Shown: positions 34,178 through 43,426, counted from the first letter of the stretch. The stretch: 64,000 nucleotides of DNA from Chitinophagaceae bacterium 26-R-25 (GCA_029906195.1 JARWSJ010000004.1:310001-374000); one strand, 5' to 3'. A program made the numbers and translations. Notes: a model not told the origin generated them from the letters alone.

Positions 34178-35605
34178 ATGAAAAAACATTATAATAAAAT
34201 ATTTTTGGGTTTGTTGATTCTCACTTGTATGTCTTCCTGTAATAAATTCTTAGATGTACAGCCGCAAGATAAATTACTGGAACCACAGATATATAGCACA
34301 CCCAAAAACGTCTATACGGCATTGAATGGATTGTACATGATTCTAGGCGACAAGGATGGAGCATTGTATGGAGAAACGCTTACATTGAAAGTTCCGGATA
34401 TTTTGGCACAACGCTATAATATCTATGGTAATAGTATGCACATTTATTACACGCTTGCTAATTATACCTACGCTGATGCAACAGTGAGCGGAGTCATGGG
34501 CGCTATTTGGGCTGCAGCCTATAGAACCATTTTTGGTGCTAATACGTTTATTACTAATCTTGATGCCAATCCAGGAGTGCTGACGCCTCAAATGGATTCT
34601 ATTTGCAGAGGTGAAGCTATAGCAATGCGTGCGATGCTGCATTTCGATATGCTGCGTCTCTTTGGACCAAGGTATAATTATGTTGACTCCGTAGCCCTAT
34701 CTATCCCTTATTATACGCATCCCAATGTGCAGATAAACCCTTTGCTTCCGGCTAATCAGGTGATGGACAGTATTCTAACTGACTTGAATAAGGCTGAAGG
34801 ATTGTTGTCTCAAGACCCTGTCATCACCAATGGCGTGATGTATAATATTAATACCAGCGATTTTATGCAGAATCGCAACTACAGGTTTAACTACTTTGCC
34901 GTAAAAGCTTTACAAGCCAGAGTAAACATGTATAGAGGCGATAAACCTGCGGCCTTAGCTGCAGCTAAGGTTATTATAGGTAGTAGTACTAAGTTCCCAT
35001 GGTATGTCAGTAACAAAAATAATTTCTCTGCTGAAATGATTATGGGTGTAAGTGCAATCAATTTGACAAAAAGTTTTCAAACGTTCTTTATAACGGATCT
35101 TGATGAAAACAATATTCTGGCTCCAAGCGATATCAGTTTGAAGGCCGTATATGAGAATTCTACCATTGGTACCAATGACTTCAGGGGTGCGAACTCTCAG
35201 TCCTGGCAAACCGGTACCCATCCATATCTTACTTTTTGTAATTACAAATCGGGATTTAAAGGGCTGTATCCAAATACTATTCCTCTACTGAAAAAGAGTG
35301 AGATGTTTTATATCGCAGCTGAATGTGAACCCGACTTAACACAAGCGACAGGTTATCTGGATTCTGTTCGTGTACAAAGAAATCTACCTTACTCCGGTAC
35401 ATTGACAGCCACAACATTACAAACGGAAATACAGAAGGAATATCAAAAAGATTTTTTTGGCGAGGGACAATTATTCTACTACTACAAAAGAAATAACGTG
35501 ACATCTATACCTAGTGGTAGTGGAACAGGGAATATTACAATACCCGCCGCTAATTATGTTGTTCCGCTTCCTCAAAGTGAAATTACTAATCGCCAAATAA
35601 ATTAA
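34178..35605 (+). CDS. SusD/RagB-family lipoprotein (second locus)
   Basis: A 475-aa lipoprotein with signal peptide and lipobox (LTCMSSCNKFLDV). SusD features include YTALNGLYMILGD near the start, the GEAIAMRAMLHFDMLRLFG helix and the C-terminal KEYQKDFFGEGQLFYYYKRN, which replaces the usual ERR..EFxxEG..W.D..R motif. It is the surface-binding partner of the SusC protein encoded just upstream and is shorter than the first SusD. It is followed within 6 bp by the DUF4843 gene, so it is part of one operon. Confidence 0.92.
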   Translation: MKKHYNKIFLGLLILTCMSSCNKFLDVQPQDKLLEPQIYSTPKNVYTALNGLYMILGDKDGALYGETLTLKVPDILAQRYNIYGNSMHIYYTLANYTYADATVSGVMGAIWAAAYRTIFGANTFITNLDANPGVLTPQMDSICRGEAIAMRAMLHFDMLRLFGPRYNYVDSVALSIPYYTHPNVQINPLLPANQVMDSILTDLNKAEGLLSQDPVITNGVMYNINTSDFMQNRNYRFNYFAVKALQARVNMYRGDKPAALAAAKVIIGSSTKFPWYVSNKNNFSAEMIMGVSAINLTKSFQTFFITDLDENNILAPSDISLKAVYENSTIGTNDFRGANSQSWQTGTHPYLTFCNYKSGFKGLYPNTIPLLKKSEMFYIAAECEPDLTQATGYLDSVRVQRNLPYSGTLTATTLQTEIQKEYQKDFFGEGQLFYYYKRNNVTSIPSGSGTGNITIPAANYVVPLPQSEITNRQIN

Positions 35606-35611
35606 TTATAC

Positions 35612-36412
35612 GTGAAAAAAATAATATACAAATTGCTTGTATTGTCATCAATACTATTGGTGACATCATGCAAAAAAGGCTTAATGACATTTGATAATAA
35701 AAATGCAGATGTCTATTTCTATAATGCAGGAATTCGCTTGGCTCTGACGGACACAGCGCTTGTAACTTTCGGTTACTCGGAATCAAACGACACGATACTC
35801 AAAATTCCTGTTGCAATTACCGGAATCCCTATGGACCATGACAGGGAATATAAAATGGTAGCTGATACTGCGTCAACCGCTATTGCCGGTAGCCATTATG
35901 ATCTTCCATCGATACTTACCATCAAGAAAAATGCTATTTACGATACCGTCAGACTTGTATTGCATCGTACACCGGACATGGACAGAAATGGTACGAAGGT
36001 GTATAAACTTTTTCTTGACTTGCTGCCTAATGAAAATTTCGATACGTTATTGAACTCCCATACTTCTAGCAGATCTCCGTACTACACTGCTAATACGGTT
36101 AAACTGAAAATCACGATCAGTGCAGCAGTTACTAAACCTCAATCCTGGGGTGGAACAGCAACAGTGCCTTCAGCAAACTTTGGGGTATTTACACCAACAA
36201 AAATGTTTTTTATATGTGACTATGTGGGGCTAAGTCCGGTATGGTGGGGTACAGATCCTATAGGTATAAGTCCTGGAGATGCAAAAGCTTATGCCACTGC
36301 TGTAAAGCGTTATTTAGACCAAAGGGCACTAGCTAAAGACACAGTGTATGATGAAATTATACCACCGGCAACGGTGCCAATGCCAATGAAAATGGGCACC
36401 TTTATTCAGTAA
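35612..36412 (+). CDS. DUF4843-type lipoprotein
   Basis: A 266-aa lipoprotein starting at a GTG, with a signal peptide and lipobox (LLVTSCKKG). The segment IPVAITGIPMDHDREYKM and AIAGSHYDL followed by RTPDM are typical of DUF4843 proteins, which regularly follow SusD in this type of locus and are thought to be accessory surface subunits. The fold is predicted mostly beta (Calx-beta-like). No enzymatic residues are apparent. Operonic with SusD (6-bp gap). Confidence 0.8.
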   Translation: MKKIIYKLLVLSSILLVTSCKKGLMTFDNKNADVYFYNAGIRLALTDTALVTFGYSESNDTILKIPVAITGIPMDHDREYKMVADTASTAIAGSHYDLPSILTIKKNAIYDTVRLVLHRTPDMDRNGTKVYKLFLDLLPNENFDTLLNSHTSSRSPYYTANTVKLKITISAAVTKPQSWGGTATVPSANFGVFTPTKMFFICDYVGLSPVWWGTDPIGISPGDAKAYATAVKRYLDQRALAKDTVYDEIIPPATVPMPMKMGTFIQ

Positions 36413-36441
36413 ACTGATCACTTACTATCTATTATTAAAAA

Positions 36442-38058
36442 ATGGAAAATATGTACAAACTATATATATCTGGGATAGTCGCAATATTGCTACTCTCTAT
36501 AATTTCTTGCAAAAAGGATATAGGGAATTATGCATATCACGATGTGAATCAGATAAAAATTGCTAAAATCGATACTGTTGTTGCTTCTTTAGGTGGTGTG
36601 TTGAAAATTAATCCGGTTGTTAGTTTTACTCAAGATACATCAGGCGATGGGAGCCGTTATAGATATGAATGGGCCTATTATAGTATATCGGGATCGAGTA
36701 CTCCTACTGTATTGGATACTACTAAAAATTTGAATAAAGCGTTCTCCTTGCCTCCTGCTACATACAGCTGTTATTACAAAGTAACCGATAAGCATACAGG
36801 GATTATGTCTTATGTCACTTTTGGCTTAATCATACAGGCTACTCCCTACCGCGAGGGCTGGATGTTGATGACCAGCGTTAATGGAAGTGCCCGGTTAGAT
36901 ATGCTTTACAAGCAATCAGATGGAACATTTGGGGTAGTAAACAACCTGCTTGATTCTGTTCATTCTGATCTGCATTTAGCAGGTAAGCCTAAGTTAGTTT
37001 ACTGTTATCAGGCATATCCGCAAACAGTGACAACACCGGTATATGGCATCCCATTTGGTTATGAAATTTATGTAGGAACGGATCAAAGTACAGAAAGGGT
37101 GAATCCTGAAACATATGGATGGAATCCTGTTTATAGTGCAAAAAACGAGATATTCGGATCTTCTGTTCCATCTGACCTTTATTTACTGGGGGTTAAAAGG
37201 GCTTTCAGCGGGACTAGTAATGCCATCTCAATTTCCAACAATATGGACGTTCGTTATTTTGACTACACCGGTCAAATAAGATTTGGCGAAATAATGAATT
37301 TTGATACAGCCGCAGGGGCCAAAAAACGTTATTCAGTAGCACCGATAACCGGCTTTGCTGAAGGCACCGGTTCTAATGGTTTTTTGTTTTACGATACCGA
37401 TAACAGGAGATTCGTAGAGGGGAAACTTGGTAGCACCGCTAGTTCTGTTCTTGTTCCATTGAAAGATGTTGCAACTGTTGCGAATAGGCTGTTTAGTTAT
37501 ACAAATACAGGGATGGATATGATTTATATGGGATATGGTGCCGTTGCAACCCCAACTGCTAAGTATATAAATATTGTTCTAAAAAATCCAACAACTCCAA
37601 CTTATTATTATGCGGTAATTGATGCGCTCAATTATGCTACTACCCAAAAGGTATATAAAGATATTACATCAATAGCTACAGATATTGATAAAGCTTCTTG
37701 TTTTGCTGCAAGTATAGTGAATGGGGCCTTTTATTATGCTGCAGGAAGCAAAGTATATCAAATTACCTGGACGGGTGGTTCTGCAGGTGTATCAGGAACT
37801 CCTGCTGTTAAACTGGTAGTGGATAAAAGCGGCACAGGCGAAGTGATAACTAATCTGATGGTTCATCAATATGCCAATTCTCTTAAATATACCGATAAAT
37901 ACTTAATGGTATGTAGTTATGACCCTGCTAAGCCGGAAGGAGCAAACGGTAAAATTGAATGCTTTTCTGAGCCTGCGTTGATTACAGGTAGTCTTACATT
38001 GGCTACCACTTATTCCGGCTTTGGAAGAGTAGTGAGCATGGACTACAGAGAAAGATAG
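36442..38058 (+). CDS. PKD-like family lipoprotein
   Basis: A 538-aa lipoprotein. The signal peptide ends at LLSIISCKKD. A PKD/Ig-like beta domain occupies ~30-135 (RYEWAYYS...YYKVTDKHTGIMSYVTF). The remainder looks like a beta-propeller or large beta-rich domain (REGWMLMTSVNGSARLDML...). This DUF4843 plus PKD-like pair is a recurrent arrangement downstream of one subgroup of SusCD systems, where the products probably extend the surface complex. A second ATG at 36451 may be the true start. Confidence 0.78.
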   Translation: MENMYKLYISGIVAILLLSIISCKKDIGNYAYHDVNQIKIAKIDTVVASLGGVLKINPVVSFTQDTSGDGSRYRYEWAYYSISGSSTPTVLDTTKNLNKAFSLPPATYSCYYKVTDKHTGIMSYVTFGLIIQATPYREGWMLMTSVNGSARLDMLYKQSDGTFGVVNNLLDSVHSDLHLAGKPKLVYCYQAYPQTVTTPVYGIPFGYEIYVGTDQSTERVNPETYGWNPVYSAKNEIFGSSVPSDLYLLGVKRAFSGTSNAISISNNMDVRYFDYTGQIRFGEIMNFDTAAGAKKRYSVAPITGFAEGTGSNGFLFYDTDNRRFVEGKLGSTASSVLVPLKDVATVANRLFSYTNTGMDMIYMGYGAVATPTAKYINIVLKNPTTPTYYYAVIDALNYATTQKVYKDITSIATDIDKASCFAASIVNGAFYYAAGSKVYQITWTGGSAGVSGTPAVKLVVDKSGTGEVITNLMVHQYANSLKYTDKYLMVCSYDPAKPEGANGKIECFSEPALITGSLTLATTYSGFGRVVSMDYRER

Positions 38059-38132
38059 TAACACGAAACAGGCGGAAAGGGGTTATTAGTTTCAGGCTGT
38101 TTCTTCTTCAATTATAATTAATAATTCTACGA

Positions 38133-38399
38133 AACATTGCCTTTGTCAGTATCTCCGGAGATGACAAGGTGGAAGATTGGAAAAAAATTATACAGAAAAC
38201 TAACCTGAAAGGTGAACAATAAAGAATGAGTGCAGGATTGAGAAATGATCCTTTTCACAAACAAATAGTAGTGGGTGGTATCCCCCCTTTTGTGGTGATA
38301 GATAAAGACGGTAAAATGATAAACGCCAAATGTGGCATGCGTCCATCTAATCCGTTGTTGAAGACATATTTGACAGAATTAATCAATAAAAATCAATAA
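38133..38399 (+). pseudogene. C-terminal remnant of a TlpA-like thioredoxin gene
   Basis: One frame reads NIAFVSISGDDKVEDWKKII, is broken by an in-frame TAA at 38220-38222, and then continues in the same frame with VVGGIPPFVVIDKDGKMINA and a CGMRPSN segment. This matches the C-terminal third of the two intact paralogues that follow (VSIS.DK, PRFMVFD..G, PRPS). The CxxC region is missing. It is therefore the tail of a third paralogue, left after a deletion. It fills most of the gap 38059-38417. Confidence 0.75.
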
Positions 38400-38417
38400 A
38401 AATTAACGTAGCTAGCA

Positions 38418-39929
38418 ATGAAAAAAATTATGATTATGGCAGCGCTGTTCTTGTCCACGACAGCCTTTGCACAATTGAGCGAAATTCGAGGGGTGGCAAA
38501 AAATACAACCCAAAAAGATATTTCTTTATTCAAAATTGTGGATGGTGGGATAGAGCTAATGGCTACTTCCCAAATCTCAAGTACAGGTGCTTTCGGTTTT
38601 CTTTTTGAACCGGAAAACGAAGGTTTTTTTGTAGTAGGCTATGACAAGTTGGGCTTAGCACAATGGCCATTATATTTGAAGAAAGGAGATAAAGCTTCAA
38701 TAGCTACCGATGGTAAATGGATGAAATTTGTGGGAACTCAAACTCCTGAAAATACGGTATATTCCTCTTGGGTAAACTTGACCCAGGGTATAAAGATGAA
38801 AGCAATCTACTTCATGGACGGTCCAATAAGTACCTATAAAGATTTCTTCCCTGATTTTGAAAAAGTACTTTCTCAAGTTGATGCATTTAAAAAAACGATC
38901 AAAACAAAGAATGCTACTTTTAATCATTTGATGAACTCTATAGCACTTTACGACATGGACTATTACGCGCTGAATTTTCTTCGTACCCCACGTAAAGTAC
39001 ACCCAACAGAGGCAGAATGGATGCCTTATTACAGCACGATAGAGCAAAAAAATAAATTTCCTGATGATGATATATTATCAATGCCCAACGGTATGAAGTT
39101 CATGAGATCGTATTCTATAAATACCGGTAAGCCTAAAAGCACTCTAAAGGAAAAATTGGAATACTTTACCACAGATGCGCAAAAGGGTGCGTATCTGATT
39201 GAGTCAGCACCGCCTTTTTTCAGAGACTATAGCGATTATACGAAGTTCGTAAAAGAGTATAATCAGTACTTCCAAACGCCAGGCCTTCAGCAAAAAATAG
39301 ATGCGGTAGGTAAAAAAATGTACCATGGCTCGCCAGGTGGAGCGGCATGGGATTTCAATTTTGTTGACAAAGATGGCAAAATGGTTACCATGAAGGATTT
39401 AAAAGGCAAAGTTGTTTTGATAGATGTATGGGCAACCTGGTGTGGTCCATGTAAGCAAGAAATACCATTCATGCAAAAACTGGAAGAAGAACTACATGAC
39501 AAAGATATCACATTTGTGAGTATCTCTATTGATAAGGATGCGGATAAAGACAAATGGGTGGAGTTTGTAAATAAAATGAATATGGGCGGTGTTCAACTGT
39601 TTGCAGGTAACGCCGGAGGAAGATCGCTTGATCAAGTGTATACTATGCCGACAATACCACGTTTTATGGTTTTTGACCGCGATGGAAGAATTGTAAACCT
39701 TAAAGCACCACGTCCGAGTGATCCGGCTCTAAAAGCATTATTACTCAACACTCTTGATGGAAAAACAGGATCACCATTTGTGCAAAAACCAGGCTTACCT
39801 CCAGGTTTTAAAATGCCAGCATCAATGGGTGCGCAAAAACCAGCATCAACGGATGCGCAAAAACCAGCATCAGCGGATGCGCAAAAACCAGTAGCAACGG
39901 ATACGCAAAAACCAGTATCAAATAATTAG
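38418..39929 (+). CDS. TlpA-like thioredoxin-fold protein with repeat tail
   Basis: A 503-aa exported protein. A signal peptide (residues 1-18, ending AFA) is followed by a DUF4369-like N-terminal domain (~20-110), a helical middle region and a C-terminal TlpA/thioredoxin domain (~315-455). The redox pair is C342-G-P-C345 in WATWCGPC. A TMPTIPRFMVFD segment provides the cis-Pro region. The last ~50 residues contain four copies of an 8-residue unit, (D/G)AQKPAST, likely a flexible tail. It probably acts as a thiol oxidoreductase in the periplasm or at the surface; the partner is unknown. A close paralogue follows. Confidence 0.85.
   Translation: MKKIMIMAALFLSTTAFAQLSEIRGVAKNTTQKDISLFKIVDGGIELMATSQISSTGAFGFLFEPENEGFFVVGYDKLGLAQWPLYLKKGDKASIATDGKWMKFVGTQTPENTVYSSWVNLTQGIKMKAIYFMDGPISTYKDFFPDFEKVLSQVDAFKKTIKTKNATFNHLMNSIALYDMDYYALNFLRTPRKVHPTEAEWMPYYSTIEQKNKFPDDDILSMPNGMKFMRSYSINTGKPKSTLKEKLEYFTTDAQKGAYLIESAPPFFRDYSDYTKFVKEYNQYFQTPGLQQKIDAVGKKMYHGSPGGAAWDFNFVDKDGKMVTMKDLKGKVVLIDVWATWCGPCKQEIPFMQKLEEELHDKDITFVSISIDKDADKDKWVEFVNKMNMGGVQLFAGNAGGRSLDQVYTMPTIPRFMVFDRDGRIVNLKAPRPSDPALKALLLNTLDGKTGSPFVQKPGLPPGFKMPASMGAQKPASTDAQKPASADAQKPVATDTQKPVSNN
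39828..39923 (+). repeat. 24-bp tandem repeat, four copies
   Basis: Four in-frame 24-bp units (39828, 39852, 39876 and 39900) each encode variants of DAQKPAST. They occur at the 3' end of the TlpA-like gene and not in its paralogue. The units differ at a few bases, so expansion is not very recent. Confidence 0.9.
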
Positions 39930-39997
39930 AAAATTAACCGTGGCAATCCAATAAAAGATTGCCACTGGTTTTTATAAAACGATTCATACAAATAGAG

Positions 39998-41356
39998 ATG
40001 AGCAAGTTATTGTCTTTTTTCGTAGGGCTATTGCTAAGCCTTTGTAGCATGGCTCAAATGGCAGAGATCAGAGGCATTGTAAAACCAACACGATTTGCAG
40101 ATAAAGAGATTAGTCTTTTTACAGTGCATGATGGAGAATTGGAAGCAATAGCTAATGCTGTTCTTGCAGAAGATGGTTCCTTCGGCTTTTTGTTTACTCC
40201 TTCACAGGAAGGATTCTACGCGTTGGGTTGGAAAGATGTTACAAGAGACTGCAATCCTGTGTACATTAAAAAAGGTGACAAGGCTACAGTTGAGATAGAA
40301 GGTAGAGTAATGACATTTATAGGAAAACAAACTGCTGAAAATGCAGTAGTGTCCAAATGGTTGGGGATAACAGATTCTATACACCATCTGGCACTCCATT
40401 CTGTGGAGAGTCACGAAGTTTTCTTTCCCGCACTGACCAAAGTGGCCAGTCAAATAGCTGCATTTAAAAAAACAATTAATACGCCTGATACTGCATTCAA
40501 TGCGTTGATGAAGGATGTAGTTACTTACGATCTGGACCTTTGTGCGTTGACTTTTCTTCGTGTGCCAAGAGCAGGTGTATTTCCTACGAAGGAACAACAG
40601 CCTCCCTATTACAGGACCATCGTTGACCAAAATAAATTCAACAATAATCATGTACTAAAAATGATAACTGGAGGAAGGTACATCAGATTATATGCAGACT
40701 ATGCAATATCCGGTCGCGTAACGCTGGATGAAAGCGTTGCAGTTTTTAATGACAATGATGTAAAAGGCGCTTATATTTTGTCTGATGCACGTGTGCAACG
40801 GAGTATGAAAACTTATGCAGAGTTTGTTGCATTCATGGATAAATATGGACAATATTTTCAATCACCATACCATCAGTCAGTAACAAATAAATTAGGCATT
40901 AAAATATATAGCGCTGATAAATCACCTTTAAAGCCGGCATTTAGCTTTACTTATCCTGATCAGACAGGTAAAATGGTATCTCTAAAAGATTTTAGAGGTA
41001 AGGTTGTATTGTTGGATATGTGGGCTACCTGGTGCGGTCCATGTTTGATGGAAATTCCCTCTCTGAAAAGACTTGAAAAAGAACTTGAAGGAGAAAATAT
41101 TGCCTTCGTTGGTGTATCAATGGATGAGTTTAGCGATAAACAAAAATGGTTAGATAAGATTAAAGAAAAAGGTTTGGAGGGCGTTCAGCTAATAGCAGGA
41201 GGAATGAAATCTAAAATAGCAGCTGATTACTCTGTTGAGGCTATTCCGCGTTTTATGGTTTTTGATAAAAATGGAAACGTAGTCACAACTGACGCGCCTC
41301 GTCCTTCACGCGCTGATGCATTAAAAACGTTATTACTTGATGAGTTGAAGAAGTAA
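39998..41356 (+). CDS. TlpA-like thioredoxin-fold protein, paralogue
   Basis: A 452-aa protein from the ATG at 39998, which opens a good signal peptide (MSKLLSFFVGLLLSLCSMAQ). The frame could extend to 39959 but without signal-like content. The domain order is the same as in the upstream gene: DUF4369-like, helical middle and TlpA domain with C346-G-P-C349 (WATWCGPC) and IPRFMVFD. The repeat tail is absent. Extended similarity (AEIRGIVK, LKKGDKA, FLRVPR) shows a tandem duplication. It lies 54 bp before the protease gene. Confidence 0.85.
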   Translation: MSKLLSFFVGLLLSLCSMAQMAEIRGIVKPTRFADKEISLFTVHDGELEAIANAVLAEDGSFGFLFTPSQEGFYALGWKDVTRDCNPVYIKKGDKATVEIEGRVMTFIGKQTAENAVVSKWLGITDSIHHLALHSVESHEVFFPALTKVASQIAAFKKTINTPDTAFNALMKDVVTYDLDLCALTFLRVPRAGVFPTKEQQPPYYRTIVDQNKFNNNHVLKMITGGRYIRLYADYAISGRVTLDESVAVFNDNDVKGAYILSDARVQRSMKTYAEFVAFMDKYGQYFQSPYHQSVTNKLGIKIYSADKSPLKPAFSFTYPDQTGKMVSLKDFRGKVVLLDMWATWCGPCLMEIPSLKRLEKELEGENIAFVGVSMDEFSDKQKWLDKIKEKGLEGVQLIAGGMKSKIAADYSVEAIPRFMVFDKNGNVVTTDAPRPSRADALKTLLLDELKK

Positions 41357-41409
41357 GCAGGAGACATTATAAGTTAGAAAAACGTATTGATTGTTATCTA
41401 GTAAGTTTT

Positions 41410-43095
41410 ATGAAGAAGATATTTTTATTGATGGCTTTTGTGCCTGTTTTGGGAGTGATGCATGCTCAAACCAATGAAGTATTGCAGAAAGAGGTGAAGC
41501 AAGCTATTAAAGGTGCCTATGCAGCAACGGTGTGTATTAATAATTGTAATGCTGATATGCAGGTAATAGGAGGCAATTTTACCGGAGTAGTGGTGGATGC
41601 CAAAGGGATTATTCTTAGCGCTGAGCATGCTGTTAATCCGGGCGAAATTTTTTTGATAACTTTTCCGGATGGGCGTCGAGTTAAGGGGAAGGGCTTAGGT
41701 TCTATTCCTTTTGCGGATGCAGCCATGATTTTAATTACCGATAAAGGGAAATGGCCTGTTGCGAAAATGGGATGGTCTTCTTTACTCGAAAAGGGAGTTC
41801 CTTGTATCAGTATCGCCTATCCGGGATCTTTAGAGCATAGTCAACCTTCTATCAGGTTTGGATATGTGGTTGATCCAAAGGAAAGAGAAACACAAGACCT
41901 TCAAACAACCTGTTTGATGGAACCCGGAGACTCGGGTGGACCTACGTTCGATTTGGAGGGGCGTGTGATTGGTATTCATAGCAAAATCACCAACGCAATT
42001 GGCGAGAATTTTGATGCGCCCATAGATGTTTTCAGGAAGTACTGGACGACATTGCAAGTACCTCAAAAGCATTTGGCATTTCTGGATGAAGATACATTTG
42101 AGTCAGGTAAAAAAAGTGCAGCATTGAACCCTGTTCCAGGACTGAACAATATGATTGCGGGTTTTAAAACACAAGATGCAGCATTTCAAAAAACGGTATT
42201 TGCAGTAAAGGATTCAGTTTCTCCTGCGCTTGTTATCAATGGGACATTGATTAACCTGAAAGAAATAGCTCCTGTATCAAAAATAACCGGCAAGAGTTTT
42301 CTTGTTACCAAGAACTCTATGATTGGTCAATACCCAATGGTTGAATTGCCTTCAGGTCAATTCTTGAGTGCCAAAGTGGTTCGTCGCGATGAAAATACGG
42401 ACCTGGCTTTATTGGAAATTTCTCAGGAAATATCAGATGGTGTTAATCTTCAAAAGAGAGCAGATACAGTTACATTCAAAGATTATGGTAACTTTTTAAT
42501 TTCTCCAAAGCCACAAAGCGATGGTATCGTGAGTGTTATTAGTAATGGATTTCTGTCAATCCCAAAATTGCCTGACTATTATTTAGGATTTAAAGCATTG
42601 GCCCGTACCGATGATCATCTGATGGTAGCATCTGAGGTATATTCTGAAGTAGCAAAGGAAAAGACAAGAGACACCACAAGAGCAAGGGACGGTATTGCTT
42701 CCCATGACTTATTGATGAGCATCAATAACAAACCGATACTGAAACTGAAAGACATCACCAGTGAGCTATCTAAATATGATTATAACCAGACAGTATCAGT
42801 TCAGTATAAAAAAAGCACGGGGAATATTTATACAAAAGAGCTCCCTCTGAAACGTTATTATGTACCGCAAAATAGTGTTAAAGACCATTTCCCTGAAGGT
42901 AGAAGTCAAAGAATAGATAATTTTGAAAAAGTATTTCTTCATGATGGGAATTTAGCTCCTGCAGATTGTGGCGGTCCTTTGTATGGCACAGACGGCGTGT
43001 TTTATGGCATTAATATTGCCCGATATAGCCGTACTACCAGCTTGACTATTCCTGCGAAAGTAGTAGAGGTGTTCGTGATGAATGCGATACAATAA
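41410..43095 (+). CDS. Exported trypsin-like serine protease with a second, degenerate protease domain
   Basis: A 561-aa protein with a signal peptide (residues 1-20, ending MHAQ). The first chymotrypsin-fold domain (~28-215) has a full triad: H73 (SAEHAV), D103 (FADAAM) and S175 (PGDSGGP). A second trypsin-like half starts at ~250 (GKSFLVTKN, ENTDLALLEI) but lacks the histidine. It is interrupted by a PDZ-like segment (~395-480, ASHDLLMSINNKPI) and resumes with PADCGGPL, where C520 replaces the serine. Its position at the end of the SusCD/TlpA operon suggests processing of protein substrate or of surface partners. The protease call is firm; the role is inferred. Confidence 0.85.
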   Translation: MKKIFLLMAFVPVLGVMHAQTNEVLQKEVKQAIKGAYAATVCINNCNADMQVIGGNFTGVVVDAKGIILSAEHAVNPGEIFLITFPDGRRVKGKGLGSIPFADAAMILITDKGKWPVAKMGWSSLLEKGVPCISIAYPGSLEHSQPSIRFGYVVDPKERETQDLQTTCLMEPGDSGGPTFDLEGRVIGIHSKITNAIGENFDAPIDVFRKYWTTLQVPQKHLAFLDEDTFESGKKSAALNPVPGLNNMIAGFKTQDAAFQKTVFAVKDSVSPALVINGTLINLKEIAPVSKITGKSFLVTKNSMIGQYPMVELPSGQFLSAKVVRRDENTDLALLEISQEISDGVNLQKRADTVTFKDYGNFLISPKPQSDGIVSVISNGFLSIPKLPDYYLGFKALARTDDHLMVASEVYSEVAKEKTRDTTRARDGIASHDLLMSINNKPILKLKDITSELSKYDYNQTVSVQYKKSTGNIYTKELPLKRYYVPQNSVKDHFPEGRSQRIDNFEKVFLHDGNLAPADCGGPLYGTDGVFYGINIARYSRTTSLTIPAKVVEVFVMNAIQ

Positions 43096-43159
43096 TGGAT
43101 AATTTGGAAAAGCTAAGCTGTTAAAATTCTCGCTATCTTTTCCAAATCATCAAAAAAGC

Positions 43160-43185
43160 GGTTCGAAAATTGTCCTGCCAAGACG
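43160..43185 (+). other. Third att-like copy of the tRNA-Pro 3' end (strongly decayed)
   Basis: GGTTCGAAAATTGTCC-TGCCA shares the same internal insertion as the copy at 28375, but the CACCCCGAC end is degraded to AAGACGA. The upstream bases (CTA..., CATC, AAAAAAGCGG) also resemble the 28350-28374 flank. A third copy of the terminator follows. Confidence 0.65.
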
Positions 43186-43202
43186 ATGGAAAAAATAACA
43201 AG

Positions 43203-43226
43203 GCCAGCAATTTTGCTGGCTTTTTT
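43203..43226 (+). terminator. Terminator copy 3
   Basis: GCCAGCAA (43203-43210) pairs with TTGCTGGC (43213-43220), followed by TTTTTT. It is preceded by AAAATAACAAG, as in the copies at 27724 and 28417. It would also serve the protease operon. Confidence 0.85.
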
Positions 43227-43261
43227 ATTTGAATTAAGCGGAGCAAGAAATTAAAAGTAAC

Positions 43262-43293
43262 AGTCCGATGAGCAATTCTCGACGGACTTTTTT
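43262..43293 (+). terminator. Additional hairpin with T run
   Basis: AGTCCG (43262-43267) pairs with CGGACT (43283-43288), followed by TTTTTT. The long 15-nt loop makes it weaker than its neighbour at 43203. Confidence 0.5.
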
Positions 43294-43324
43294 ATTTACA
43301 CAGTCTATAAAAAAGTCAGCACTA

Positions 43325-43426
43325 TTCGAGATGTTCCGCAGGGCATCTCGAACTATAGCGGTTGATTTAGGGGTTTAAAAATCCCTTGTTATCTTTTACC
43401 CGACATGTCATGCGGAACATGTCGAA
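43325..43426. repeat. Pair of REP-like palindromes in opposite orientation
   Basis: TTCGAGATG...CATCTCGAA (43325-43352) and, on the other strand, TTCGACATG...CATGTCG (43426-43401) are two hairpins. Their loops share TTCCGCA, and their stems differ by compensating changes (GAGATG/CATCTC versus GACATG/CATGTC). The layout is like REP/REPIN elements. The surrounding gap 43096-43733 has no convincing gene; an 85-codon open frame at 43405 is AT-rich and overlaps the second palindrome. Confidence 0.6.
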
